64,000 nucleotides of DNA from Stichopus chloronotus (lineage: Eukaryota; Echinodermata; Holothuroidea; Aspidochirotida; Stichopodidae). Below are positions 30,901-41,104 of this stretch, piece by piece. The translations under genes were made by a program, and so were the position numbers. Every line of letters starts with the position of its first letter. Position 1 is the first letter of the stretch. Below the pieces are notes generated by a model that searched no databases, was not told the DNA's origin, and saw nothing but the letters and a program-made list of their open reading frames with translations. The stretch lies in assembly GCA_021234535.1 (NCBI GenBank), contig CM037839.1:28101475-28165474 (forward strand). The letters are read 5' to 3'.

Positions 30901-33900
30901 TTGGAAAATTCTGCTCTAGAAGTTGAACTTCACATAAACAGGTTTGAATTTCAGATACGTAATTTTTCAATTTGAGTTATGTAGGCTAAATGTTATTTCG
31001 GTTATTTCAGTAAAATGCATGATAATTTTATAATGAAAGCTCTCTGCAAAATTTTATTTCAGAAGTTTGAAATTGTTTGATGATATTTTAAACAAATTTG
31101 TATTGTCTTGAAATTGAATTTGCATAACTGAATATTTAATCTACTTGTAGCCGTTTATGGGAGACAGGGGTCGACGGTGACTGACGGAAGATTAGCAAAC
31201 CCATAGGAATCGACAAAAGGAACTAGAATTGCATTTGCCCACAAATACGCAGAATTGTAGTGCGTGGTAGGCTAAGTCCTTGTTGTTGGGAGTAAGCCAG
31301 TCTCTGAGGATCCACTCCTCACAGGAGTTGGCATTTTTGGGGGAAAGCAGTGCCGTTTCCTGTCGACCCCTTTCCCAATCCATTCTTTTTTTTTATGTCA
31401 CGCTGGACGAAACAAAAATTCCATTGGATATCTCTCATAATGTTGTAAAGTTGCCGACGCTTATCGTTACTACATACCGTATGTCGTACAAGCCTGTACT
31501 GCTCTGAGTTTCAAAGAGTACTCTAGTACTAGCTGTACATATGTGAAAACTGTCTTTCTGTTTCACCACTGAAATAGAACATGAGAGCAAGACATGATTC
31601 TGTAGAAGGACATCATGTTGTAACCACTAAACACAGTGAAGCAGCACACGATTCTGTGACATCATATTTAAACACAATGGCGCTATATTGCACACCAATT
31701 TGGAAACAACATTGGCACTCCACGTTTATCACCTCATTGGAAAAAGGCCGAACCACATTTCATCACGTTTTCTGGAAATTTATCCGCAGAGCTCTCTCAT
31801 CACTTTAACCCCTTAAATCGTTCTTGTAGTCGTGGTATTTGTTTTTCCTTAGTAGATTTTGGTTTGAAGACGGCCATAGCTCGCACTTACTGCTATTACT
31901 AAAGGTCGCGCATGCATATTTGTACGAACTAAGTTACATCACGCGCAGGTGAGGCGTTATGAGCCATATAAGGCTCAACAAAAGAAATTGCTGGTCGTCC
32001 AGTTATGACAAGATTGTAGTGCGGCGCACTACAATAATGAAGAGGACAAATATCGCATATCACATCGCATTTATTCTTTGCATCCTCCGTAAAATCTTAA
32101 ATATCAAATACATCAAAAACGGTACAAAACTTACTCTCAAATAACCACATTTAACACAGAGTACTAAGTTTGCTACTGGAGAAATTTGTCCCTGAAAATC
32201 ACCACGTTGTATCGCTTGCAACCTCGGAAATATTAACATCTCTATAATGCACTCTGTAATTATTGCTAACAGGTATCTCAAATATGAATACAACTATACA
32301 TGGTGAAAGATGATAACGTACCTCTCTAAGGAATATTGGCACTCGCCGGCCACACCCTCTACAATGTGGCTTGATTCAACATGATTGAAAAATCGCAATA
32401 GACCGAACAGGTACACTGCAGGTACTGATGAGGCTAAGGGTGGCCCTAGAAGAGCAAGACTATAAAAATCGAGGCACCTCTTACACCCCTATTGAACAGA
32501 TGGGAATGTCCAAGCATGAACATGTAAATCAGAGGTTCATGGGTCAACAATGCAATGGCTATCTCAGTTACTCAACTTTACAAATATCAAGGCAGCAAAT
32601 CGTGAAACTTTCCTGTACTCCTTTACTCATCCAGCATCAAGCATGGATGCAGACAACTTTTTTTTCGACAACTCTGACGTCATTAACATACCTAATTAGA
32701 TCACTCACATGTATTGCATATCAAAGGGTGGGGGCTGTTTCGTGCTTTATTTGTGACATCCATGTAAGTTGAAGGAAGGGAAATATGCCGTTTACGATGC
32801 AAGAAATGTCTTTAATCATTGTAAAAACCCTTCAGGAGTTACATTTCATTTCGATATTTCAGAGTGGATAGGTGACATCAATCCATTTTCTCTTCACGGA
32901 GGTTGTGAAGTCATCGATGGCGAGAAATGGATCGCTAATAACTGGATCAACGTTGATAATAATTATGACAAGTGAGTGAACATTTATAAACTTTGCGGAA
33001 GTTTGTTGTCACAAATAAAGTTGTAGTAGATTCAAAGTTGTACCACTTCATGAAAGTTTTCCTCTCACTGAATCACTAATTTGATCCTTCTTAGTAATCA
33101 ATGAAGAACGTGAAGAGGGAAAGGAGAGGGGGAGGTCGGGATTTCTGTAGTCGCCTTATGTTTTTTCTTTTTGAGGGGGGGGGGCTGTTGCCTGTACTTA
33201 GGATTATCTTTCATTGTCTGATATTATATTGCTGTTTGTGTTAGTCACATCAACATTACGTCTGGACTATATGAAACTGTGTAGCCGGGTAATTTGTCAA
33301 TAGCGACTATACCCATGACGGAATCACGAAACGTTCCCTAACCATGAATGGCTACATGCAGATTAATACAGCATATCAATGCAACATGTACAGCAGATCA
33401 ATACAACAAATCAACAGAATGGATCAATATCATGATGACTGATCAATGCTACCGATAATACAACAGATCAATTTACTGCATCTGGTGGGCAGTGTTCCTA
33501 TTTGTTGGTATATCGTATACTGCTGCCTACATTTCATCTTGTTATCAGTGACAAGTTGTTGCACAATGTTGGGAACCTTAAAACCAAAACCTTTATCTCA
33601 TTGAAACGTAACACATAGGAGTAGAAATATAACGGAGAATGACGTCTGACGAGTGACGTCATGCCACCAATATTGAACACACATACATTTAAATTTAGAA
33701 GATGCCTGATGAAAATAAATTACGTTGCAATTTCAAATTCCATCTCTACAGTTAAATACACCCCGTAGGTATGCAAGCACATATGTTATTATCTTCTTTG
33801 CTGTACAGTGAAGGCGAAGCCACATTGTTTTAGTTTGATTTAGTATATAAGAATACATCAATACACTAAATCAACATTTCTCTTAAATTCCCATATGTGA

Positions 33901-34309
33901 CTTGGTATTACCCTACATATTCATATGTTTTTTTTACCCCTTGCAGTGTTTGGGCTTGCAAGTGTCCAATAAGTGCTTTATCGATGTTACATTCTTGTTT
34001 CCATTGCAATGTATCTATCCTTATTAGGGAAAGAAAATGGGAAACTCGTGACGTATATCTTTTCCTCAGCCTATAGTTAGGCCGATATTTTGTATTGAAC
34101 AAACATTGACGATTCTTTAAATTTTCAGGCAAATGGAGTACATTTCCGACAGAATTAGACACGGACAGCCATCGGAAGAGGTATCTCCTCATCGACGGAC
34201 CACCAATGACACAAAAATCCAATCTACGGATGATACCAGAAGATCAACATGCAAACTGCCACAGGATTGGAGCAATACCCCGTCTATGACATCACATGAC
34301 GAACTGTAA
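18762..34309 (+). CDS. Transmembrane prolyl 4-hydroxylase (P4HTM-like), complete nine-exon gene
   Basis: The exons are 18762-18965, 21423-21504, 22735-23209, 26280-26337, 27795-27934, 28433-28523, 30079-30217, 32863-32971 and 34129-34309. Together they make 1479 nt (492 residues), with GT/AG borders and consistent phases; vertebrate P4HTM is about 500 residues. Seen: hydrophobic residues 5-30, EF-hand loops at D146-E157 and D185-E196, the iron ligands H286, D288 and H408, and K418 placed to bind 2-oxoglutarate. The sequon NSS starts at N307 and the protein ends HDEL. Known of the family: an Fe(II)/2-oxoglutarate dioxygenase in the ER membrane, with its catalytic domain in the lumen, reported to hydroxylate HIF-alpha prolines. 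Inferred: the same activity here. The short N-terminus could be a cleaved signal peptide or a signal anchor. An additional upstream coding exon cannot be excluded. Confidence 0.93.
18966..21422 (+). other. P4HTM-like intron 1
   Basis: GT...AG intron of 2457 bp. It contains the terminal-inverted-repeat element at 19323-19946 and otherwise nothing recognised. Confidence 0.8.
19323..19946. mobile_element. Non-autonomous TIR element in intron 1
   Basis: The left end CTAAAGCACTTTCACACTA and the reverse complement of the right end (CTAAAGGCCCTTTCACACTA) pair over about 19 bp. The inverted similarity continues weakly inside (GTGCGATACGATAC versus GTGCGACGTGATGCG). About 0.62 kb with no transposase frame, so a miniature element. 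The CTTTCACACTA-type end suggests a hAT or similar DNA transposon, but I cannot fix the superfamily because no clear target duplication is visible. Confidence 0.7.
21423..21504 (+). CDS. P4HTM-like exon 2
   Basis: Begins [18 protein letters not shown] after a TTTTCAG acceptor and ends with one base of a split valine codon at a GTGAGA donor. The KVGH...-like start and the run of conserved spacing up to [12 protein letters not shown] across the next junction match the family start of the lumenal domain. Confidence 0.88.
21505..22734 (+). other. P4HTM-like intron 2
   Basis: 1230 bp. No element or RNA gene recognised. Confidence 0.7.
22735..23209 (+). CDS. P4HTM-like exon 3 (EF-hand pair)
   Basis: The longest exon (475 bp). 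It starts [17 protein letters not shown], the family entry motif. EF loop 1 (residues 146-157, [12 protein letters not shown]) is canonical. EF loop 2 (residues 185-196, [12 protein letters not shown]) has Arg in place of the usual Gly at loop position 6 but keeps acidic residues at 1, 3, 5, 9 and 12. A basic segment ([10 protein letters not shown]) follows. It ends AACAG before GTGAAT. Confidence 0.93.
23210..26279 (+). other. P4HTM-like intron 3
   Basis: 3070 bp, GT...AG. It has a G run at 25235-25247 and nothing else I can name. Confidence 0.7.
26280..26337 (+). CDS. P4HTM-like exon 4 (58 bp)
   Basis: Encodes [19 protein letters not shown] after completing a split Arg codon. It is too short to show as a frame on its own, but both borders (TTTTAG, GTTAGT) and the phase fit. 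The LTxLxxxVVxxSExL pattern matches the family just before the catalytic core. Confidence 0.85.
26338..27794 (+). other. P4HTM-like intron 4
   Basis: 1457 bp, largely occupied by a decayed LINE fragment. It has a G run at 26369-26379 and a (TGC)n-rich acceptor region at 27780-27793. Confidence 0.8.
26505..27475 (+). pseudogene. Decayed non-LTR retrotransposon reverse transcriptase, 3' part
   Basis: Reading across frames gives [19 protein letters not shown], then TPGDPQG (the RT motif usually TPGVPQG), then [13 protein letters not shown]. After a gap it continues YLGVDIN, then [31 protein letters not shown] and [14 protein letters not shown]. These are typical of the thumb and C-terminal end of ORF2 in jockey/CR1-like LINEs. 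The YADD/FADD active-site stretch is lost and frames are broken, so it is dead. It lies sense-oriented in intron 4. A 16-17-bp word is triplicated at 26901-26949. Confidence 0.88.
27795..27934 (+). CDS. P4HTM-like exon 5 (HxD iron site)
   Basis: Starts [18 protein letters not shown]286 and D288 in HKD are the first two iron ligands. The [17 protein letters not shown] part carries an N-glycosylation sequon and a cysteine conserved in the family. It ends CRQ-type QC plus a split Arg at a GTGAGG donor. Confidence 0.93.
27935..28432 (+). other. P4HTM-like intron 5
   Basis: 498 bp with a T-rich acceptor tract (28411-28430). Nothing else seen. Confidence 0.7.
28433..28523 (+). CDS. P4HTM-like exon 6
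   Basis: Encodes [20 protein letters not shown] followed by [10 protein letters not shown]. The RxxTVLxYLN...GGET.FP block is the hallmark of the double-stranded beta-helix in animal prolyl 4-hydroxylases. It ends in phase 0 at GTAGGC. Confidence 0.95.
28524..30078 (+). other. P4HTM-like intron 6
   Basis: 1555 bp. Contains the short palindromic-ended element at 28859-29023. Confidence 0.75.
28859..29023. mobile_element. Short palindromic miniature element
   Basis: The left end TACTCTGTTAAAAAT pairs with the right end read in reverse (TACACTGTGAAAAATT). Inside each end lies the palindrome GTAAATTTAC followed or preceded by AGAAA/TTTCT words, so most of the 165 bp can fold on itself. No coding capacity. 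It looks like a MITE; family unknown. Confidence 0.6.
30079..30217 (+). CDS. P4HTM-like exon 7
   Basis: Encodes [20 protein letters not shown], then [20 protein letters not shown]. The NLxVKPxxGTAxxWYN motif is the conserved strand before the distal histidine. It ends with one base of a split Glu codon before GTAAAG. Confidence 0.95.
30218..32862 (+). other. P4HTM-like intron 7
   Basis: 2645 bp, AT-rich. The GAATTTCAGAT word recurs loosely at about 30800-30960. No coding exon recognised. Confidence 0.65.
32863..32971 (+). CDS. P4HTM-like exon 8 (distal His and 2-oxoglutarate Lys)
   Basis: Encodes [20 protein letters not shown], then [17 protein letters not shown]408 in SLHGGC is the third iron ligand and K418 in [10 protein letters not shown] is the expected 2-oxoglutarate carboxylate binder. 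It ends with two bases of a Lys codon at a GTGAGT donor. Confidence 0.96.
32972..34128 (+). other. P4HTM-like intron 8
   Basis: 1157 bp. A loose AT-rich direct repeat with CAGATCAATAC-like words lies at 33360-33475, and a G run at 33175-33183. Confidence 0.7.
34129..34309 (+). CDS. P4HTM-like exon 9, ends in HDEL
   Basis: Completes the Lys codon and encodes [17 protein letters not shown], a polar tail with the NDT sequon, and the C-terminus MTSHDEL before TAA at 34307-34309. HDEL is a KDEL-receptor retrieval signal, consistent with an ER-lumenal C-terminus. The ATTTTCAG acceptor fits the phase. Confidence 0.9.
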
Positions 34310-34399
34310 CAACATGGCGTTATGCATTAGCAATACCCCCCCCCCCCGAAACAATGTCTCCAAAGATGCACAATCTGTTAGAGAGAGTACTGTGAGTTA

Positions 34400-34430
<31 letters not shown>

Positions 34431-34800
34431 GGCAGGCAGATTGACAGACAGATGCACATTGAACATCTCCGTATAGGGACACAAGCACACAATGTCAGGA
34501 GTCTTTCTACAAGCAAACACTTATTTGATGAAATGCGTTCACGATGCGGAATCTAACGAACTGGCTTCTTTTACTATACCGAGGACAAATGTGCCTGATT
34601 TTGACAGGTACAAGAATATACTAAACCATATATAATGCGTTATTAAATAATACTGTATTAATTACTATAAAACTGTTTAATTTACGTCATTAAACAGAGG
34701 TGGCGTACTCAGTAAACATTGGTCATACATTTTGAAACTACAACGAAGTTCACTTAGGCACTGCGGAACAGGCCCGGCGGAATAAAAAAAAACATTGGTG
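34310..34800 (+). other. Probable 3' UTR of the P4HTM-like gene
   Basis: Follows the stop codon. The first AATAAA is at 34781-34786, about 470 nt after the stop. It includes a C run (34337-34347) and a CAGA repeat. The transcript end is inferred only from the hexamer. Confidence 0.45.
34398..34452. repeat. (CAGA)n microsatellite
   Basis: About a dozen CAGA units with CAGG variants and one interruption, within the probable 3' UTR. Confidence 0.9.
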
Positions 34801-35823
34801 GGGGTGCCCCTGACTGTCGAAAACTTTTTTTTATAAGTGTTCTAAGGTGAGCGTGCCCAGCATTAAAATAGGAAAAGATAGATTTATCCCCCCTCCGGTC
34901 TTTTCCATCGGGGTAAATACTGGATAGTTGTTTACTGGAAAGAACTTGATAACACAATGAGGATATAGAACACAGAGTTAGTGAGACTTCCAACTCTATT
35001 GTCAAAGCTGCTTTCTTTGTGATTTGATGGTTGATTATGATTAATTTTGTGTGCGTGTGAATACCTACTGACAATTTTTCTTTTGTAATGTTTTATTAAA
35101 TGTATTTTTTGGCATTCCACTGGAATATCTTAAACAGTACTGTAACATGTATTTTGTACATCCTTTATATAAGAGAAGAAGTTGGAGAGGGATATGTGAT
35201 ATTCACATAACCATGTAAGGGATTTATCATTTTCAAATTATATTTTAGCAAACTGTTAAACGTCAAACGTCTATATAATTTATAAAGGTTAAAATATCTC
35301 TTGGCTTAATGGGCTTTTTATTTTTTGAGTTTTACTTTGCTTCTGTTTGGTGTCTTACAATTTATTATACATTAAATGTAAACGTGTGTGAGTCACCTAG
35401 TGACCTTAAAACTTACAAAGAGTGATGATTTTATTTGCGACGTAATATATGTATCTAATACATCGATAAGTACAAACTGATATGTCCTAATTGTCTAGAT
35501 CCAAACTTTACATACAGACCTATGTCTTCAACAGCTGTTCATTTTTTTTTCTTTAAACGAGGAAGGCAAACTTCCAAGTCCGCCTGTAACAAATTGCAAC
35601 TAGAATTACAACTCTCCTACTGCTTTTAAAATGAATTAATCTATTTTCAATCAAGAGTTGACAATATGATTGATTTAACTCGGTTTATGATATACATATG
35701 TTTAAATGCTTAATTTGTGAAATCCAGTTCTTTGTATAGCTATAGCTTTTCAACGATTAGGAAGGCTGAAAAGGGTGTTCTTTCATAAACTTTTTCAATT
35801 CCTATCGGTCCATTACACCCAGG

Positions 35824-35858
35824 TGACCGTGCATTATTTCACCTATAATGCACGGTCA
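35824..35858. repeat. Perfect 13-bp inverted repeat (hairpin)
   Basis: TGACCGTGCATTA at 35824-35836 is the exact reverse complement of TAATGCACGGTCA at 35846-35858, with a 9-nt spacer. Too long to be likely by chance. No adjacent gene end and no T run, so not an obvious terminator. Confidence 0.8.
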
Positions 35859-36890
35859 GTTTTGAGTAAAATCACCTGCCGATGAATACAGTAAGAACGA
35901 AATTGACAGTGTTTTGTCGTCCGCTATATCACACAAAACGATGTTGGTGGAGATCAATGGTTGTCAATCACACACGAACATTGTTGACATGCCGGTAATA
36001 GTGTTTACATTTTCTCGGGATTCGTTTTCAATGAAAATGTGGTTATTTACAAATTCATTAAATTGATTCAGTTAACGCACAGTCCGGGGTTCATTAACCT
36101 TTATTTCATGTACAGAATCATGTATGATTACCTCACGATGTTGGTTAATTGCTGTCTAAAGAAGAAGGGGGAAAAAAGCAAACCAATCCCTTCATTCCTA
36201 CTCTCGCATCATCTGTATACTTCAGGTTCAAGGCTCCAACATTCAGGTTTTCAATACACTTCCTGGAAAATACATGAACCCTGCATAGAGAAAGAACCGT
36301 TGCTTATGTAGGTTTATACTTTTCCCTCAGACTGTGGATTGCTTGGCATATATAATATGCGTAATTGTAGTACACTTACTTTGGAGCCTGTTTTCATCTG
36401 AAATAATCATCTTTTTCCATTGCAAGTGTGCTAAACTCAGAAAAGTATTTTACTTAAGTATAAAGCAGAGACTTAGGTAGGTACTACTTAAGACATGGTT
36501 TTTCATGTCACCTATGTGGGTTGACCGGACATGTCTCATATTACACGATACCGTACCGTAGTTGTTTGTTAGTGTCTTGGTTTTTGTATTTCAACTTAAT
36601 TCCTGCGTAATAAAATGTGCCCCTTGCTTGGAATTTGAAATTACGCCACCAATCAAGCCTTTATGTTTGCAAATTAAGAAGGTCTAGGTCACGTGTGCGG
36701 AGAGCCCTCCGACCCGTTGAACACTCTGAAAGAACTTTTGATAAGAGCTGAATTATTTCAGTGAATGAAGCCTGTATACTACCTAGCCTCTACTATTTTG
36801 GTTCACTTCGAATATCATGCTAGCAAGCATTGTCCCAAGTAACAGCGTGAAATGTGACAAGTTTTTATCAACATTACTGCGTTTTTTCCT

Positions 36891-36933
36891 AAATGACAGA
36901 TTTTCTCATCTGTCATTTCCTAAATGACAGATA
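36891..36933. repeat. 10-bp hairpin with a third copy of the arm
   Basis: AAATGACAGA (36891-36900) pairs with TCTGTCATTT (36909-36918). The word AAATGACAGAT recurs directly at 36922. Confidence 0.7.
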
Positions 36934-39269
36934 ACTCCCAAATCCGTGTACAATTCATTCAATGTTTGCAACTTAGTAGTGTATTTTTTTTTAATATTTT
37001 GCCGAACCATTTATATAAGCTTAACGAATATATGCATAGGTCATGTTTGGGTGATTGAAAGAATACTTTTAGAAGTAACTTTCTGATACTTTTTCTTAAC
37101 GTATAAAAAGCAAAGCGTGGAAGGTGATAAGCTTGGATTTTAACGTGCTTATAATGTAAATGGAGACTTTCAGCAATATCTCTTTACTAAGCTGTATGGT
37201 AACGGAATGAAAATGCATTTTATTGAATTATATCCCATGGTGCAATGTTCTTTTTAAAATAGATTTAATTTTTATAAAGCATTGTTTGTATATCAGAAAC
37301 AAATAAACGAGACAAAACTTTAATTCGAGATTTTGCTGTAGCATCTCTACTCCACGTCCTTTTCTTATTTTCAGTTGGAGTTCACCGACTTTGGTTTATG
37401 TCCAAGTCTTCAAGTAATGAACATTTTTTTTTTTTTGGTCATTAGTTTGCCTAATCCCTAATTCAGCGGTAACGAGACCAATATTCTCGTGTCTGAATAA
37501 TGATTATACGCAATTGTGAATTTAAGTAGAGCAATGAATTGGTGCTTTCCAAATTTTTGTCCGGATATTGCATACACGAAAACATCAAAGGGCCATTGGA
37601 CGTGATTTCATACTGCAGTATGCTGCTGATAGGCCGATAAATCTGTCTTTCATATAGAAAGTGCTAGACACCTTATCCGCTCTGCACATTTAAGTGCCAT
37701 GAAGGGAAACGTTTCAGTCATGTATCATGCATTAGGGAGAGTTACAGTTGCCTGTGCAAGTGGTGAAAACTGAAACTTTTTACTTTTCAGAATTAGAGTG
37801 TAAGTCAATGGATAATCTTGTCCCCTTTTCTGTTTGGAAGAGGGGTGGATACAACCGTATACCTGCATAAAACAGCCTCCACTCTCATATGACCAATAGA
37901 TCTCAAGTACGCTTGATGTATATAACATTTTTCTTCCATATTTGTGTATCATAGCTGCTGACCTTGTTGATCTCAGGCTGATGGAGCTTTTGTCAAAGAA
38001 TGTTAGTGTCTAAGAGTAACAGTACTTTTGTCTCCAAGGCTTCCGTTTTTATTGAGACCATTCGTCAAATTACATGGAACATACAATTGGGTTCATCTCA
38101 AAAAGGGAAACTATTCAGAAAAAAAGACTAATTGCAACCATGACAAAAACTTAATATAAGTGGGTGGGGCTTGGACGACTTGATCATGTAACCTATGACA
38201 CAAAACTTTTTTCTTGTTATTAAACGTTTTAAACGTTATTATAAGTTATTGTCGTCATTTTGCATTCACCCATTCCACAATGAAGGGGGGGGGGGGGGGT
38301 TGGGTGCATTACATTCACGCATTGTGGGAGAGTGTATTCTATCTAAGAATTTACGGTACATGAAGTACTCAAATAATAGGAACTATAGCTTCTATACCAA
38401 AATAGTAACCAGAACTGTGAGATATAAAGTTGAAGGCACAATTGATCAAGTTTGGAAATTTCGGCGTGCTTGTGCACCCCCCCCCCCCTGCGCCTTTCCT
38501 TCCCCCTTTGTCCTGTTGGGTTTCTACACATTGCTCGATAACGCTAATAAGCAGCTAGACTCAACCATTTTACTCTCTCTTATTATCATGAGATTTGTAT
38601 AATTGTCATTATCCCCTGAAAAACTGAGGAGTTTTTGTCTTTCTTCAACTCTTCAACATTTCTTGTATAATTGCGCTGTTTGAGGATTCAACTGCTTTTA
38701 TAAAGACAACAAGATGCTCCTTTCATATGTGTTTAAACAGTTCAAAATTTGACACGATTGTGTGTTATACCCTTCATCGATATCCATAAACATACTCAGG
38801 TTTGGATATAATATAATATCTGTTGGAAATATTGACCTATTTATAGTATTGATTCAATGCCGGACTATATGACAAAGTGTTGTTAATGATAATTTTAGTT
38901 CATACTATTTTCTATTGAGGTAGTGAAAATCTTCCGTTTTGGGTTACTTACAAAAGCTCTGCTAGAACAATATTTAGAAAAAAAAACAACGAAAACAACA
39001 ATGGTATGAACCATTTTGGCTGCATTGCCTAACCCCACAACTATAAACCTCACAAGGAAGAAATGTCACTTTCCTATAGCATCTAATTTGACCATAAAAT
39101 AGTTTTTTAAAGTTATATTAATCCCCTCCCCTTACTATTTGTCAACTTTTCCCAAAATAAATGAAACACGATGCATGCGTAATTCATTATGATGTATCAT
39201 TTCAACCCATCTGATTTGTATCACCATTTTCATACACTGATTTTTATCTCATTCATTGAGAAATTGCAG

Positions 39270-39459
39270 GCATGAGAACCCTGTTTCAAGGCTGAATACG
39301 TGCAGTTTGGAAAAGCCTGAAAGTGTCGTTTCCGGCCATCTGGGGGAGTTTGAAAAGCCAAAAGTTTCTTGTACCAATGGTGATATCATCTTAGATAGTA
39401 GTACCAGCATTCAGCCCCTCCAATTCTTGTTTTGTCCAGTAACCTTTACATTAGGTTAA
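39270..39459 (+). CDS. Possible alternative last exon of the P4HTM-like gene
   Basis: AAATTGCAG ends at 39269. The frame that follows, starting with one base that completes the AA left by exon 8, stays open for 62 codons (HENPVSRLNTCSLEKPESVV...) to TAA at 39457-39459. AATAAA follows at 39605. If spliced to exon 8 it would replace the tail that ends HDEL. There is no similarity to exon 9 and no homology I recognise, so this may be chance; an unrelated gene's exon is also possible. Confidence 0.25.
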
Positions 39460-40497
39460 TGGGACGGTGTAGTTGTAAAAATCGTCAATTTTCAACATTA
39501 TTGGGCGACTAAGAAGGACAAAATTTATATACGGCGGTGAGTAATGTGAACCGCACCCCTTGGTCTTCGTCAATCAAGGAAGGAGGAGAATGATAAACCA
39601 AAGAAATAAACACGAATGAATGTCTACATCGATATCGGCGTGCAAATTTACTTGACACTGTTTTATTTGTGTAATTTCAACTCGCCGCTGTCCCGATGGT
39701 TATAACCACCAGTGACATTGCATGTCCCTGTGAAAAATAAAAAAGAAACAAGAACTACAAAAACAGAAAAACTTGCTCTAAAAAAGCAAACTTTGCTTGA
39801 TAACGTTGGATAGCACCACCTCATTCCCTTTAATTTCCTATTTAGAATATAGATGATCATATATTCCATTATGTCTTTAGACGGTGCTTTTTACATGCTG
39901 GCAATGCTGATCGCTCCCTATATATTATGCCAAATAGGCCCTAGATACCATTTAAGCTAGAAGAGTGAGCTAAAAGAGTTATACATTTCCTGTTATTTTG
40001 TTACACTTTTTTATGAATTGATAGTCTAGATAAAAGGCACTATTTTAGTATTATGAATTTTCTTTAAAACTATAGCGTCTGTTCGGAGGGAAAAAGCGGT
40101 CACTAGGGCAACGGACACCGTTTAATTCATGCCACACCGGTCCTTGTGCAGTTGTCTAGTCTCCTTGAACACGTTGATCTCTCAGCGTGTCAAGTTTGTT
40201 GTATAGTGACGATTTAAATACCACATACACTAATGGGGCCAGTTTCAGTATAGGTGGGACTTCAAATTTCTCACGCCAGGGTTAATGTCTTCTACTAGCC
40301 CATTCAACAAGGTTAATGGCCATCCATTTCCCTGACATACGAGATATCCAAACTCACGACATATGGCATATAGCTGGCTCACTCTTCCCTCATGCTATTT
40401 TCTTTGACCCACCAAACATCCTAGACCTGGGTACTAAAACGTTAACGGCGGTAATTGTCGATTTGTAACAGACACTCACAGTAAATTTATGAGAGGT
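39460..40497. other. Intergenic stretch, nothing recognised
   Basis: AATAAA at 39605-39610 could be a polyadenylation signal for the candidate exon just upstream. No other feature is supported. Confidence 0.5.
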
Positions 40498-40851
40498 TTA
40501 AAGGGAAATAGGGCATTTGTTTTACAGAAAACATTCATATTTTTAAAACCAATGTTTGTGGATGCAGAATGATAGATTATTCAAAAACAAGGAAGGACAG
40601 TAGTCTCTTTTTCAAGAAATAAGCTCCACACAGATAGAAACTCAATTATTTGTTGCTCGACACTAATTTGTTCACCCAAACTTTTCAAAATTCAAATGAT
40701 GCATCTTCCGTTACTCATCACATGCATAATGTTTTGAGGAGATGAAGCTTTTGCAGATGGTTATTGATGATACTGGATGGTTTAACAATGACTAAAGCTA
40801 TTTCTTTTGTACGTCATGTTGGTGTATTCTAAACGCCCTATTTCCCTTTAA
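40498..40851. mobile_element. TTAA-flanked miniature inverted-repeat element, family A copy 1
   Basis: TTAA at both edges (40498-40501 and 40848-40851) brackets 346 bp. The left end AGGGAAATAGGGC and right end GCCCTATTTCCCT are exact inverted repeats, and the pairing extends about 5 bp further with one mismatch. No frame for a transposase. TTAA duplication is the mark of piggyBac-type DNA transposons; the terminal bases differ from the usual CCC start, so the superfamily is inferred. A second copy lies at 62408-62749. Confidence 0.85.
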
Positions 40852-41104
40852 AGGCTGTAATGCATCACCCCAGACAGTTTGAATCCTCCCAACCACCTAC
40901 CTCTAGTCCCTCCCTCAGCCTGCCTTACATTCCTCCACATGTATAATCAAAACAATGGATCCCTGTGTATGCTGTGTAATACGAGCTGCTCTGCATCTTT
41001 TGAATTTGCTGGCAATCTAAGAGTACTGTAACTTAGAACCAGTTGAGAATTTTCCTTTCAGGGAGGTAAAAATATAGCTTAGGGTGATGCAATACAGCCT
41101 TTAA
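40848..41104. mobile_element. TTAA-flanked miniature inverted-repeat element, family B copy 1
   Basis: The element (40852-41100, 249 bp) lies between TTAA at 40848-40851, shared with family A, and TTAA at 41101-41104. Ends are AGGCTGTAATGCATCACC and GGTGATGCAATACAGCCT, inverted with one mismatch. No coding capacity. A diverged copy lies at 43800-44036. Confidence 0.85.

Larger units (their letters stand above)
34801..39269. other. Intergenic stretch without recognised gene
   Basis: No coding exon supported. It contains two clean hairpins (listed separately), a G run at 38285-38298 and a C run at 38477-38488. The segments near 17000-17095 and 38105-38200 share short words (GGAAACTATTCA..., ATCATGTAA), which hints at a weak dispersed repeat. 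Confidence 0.5.
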
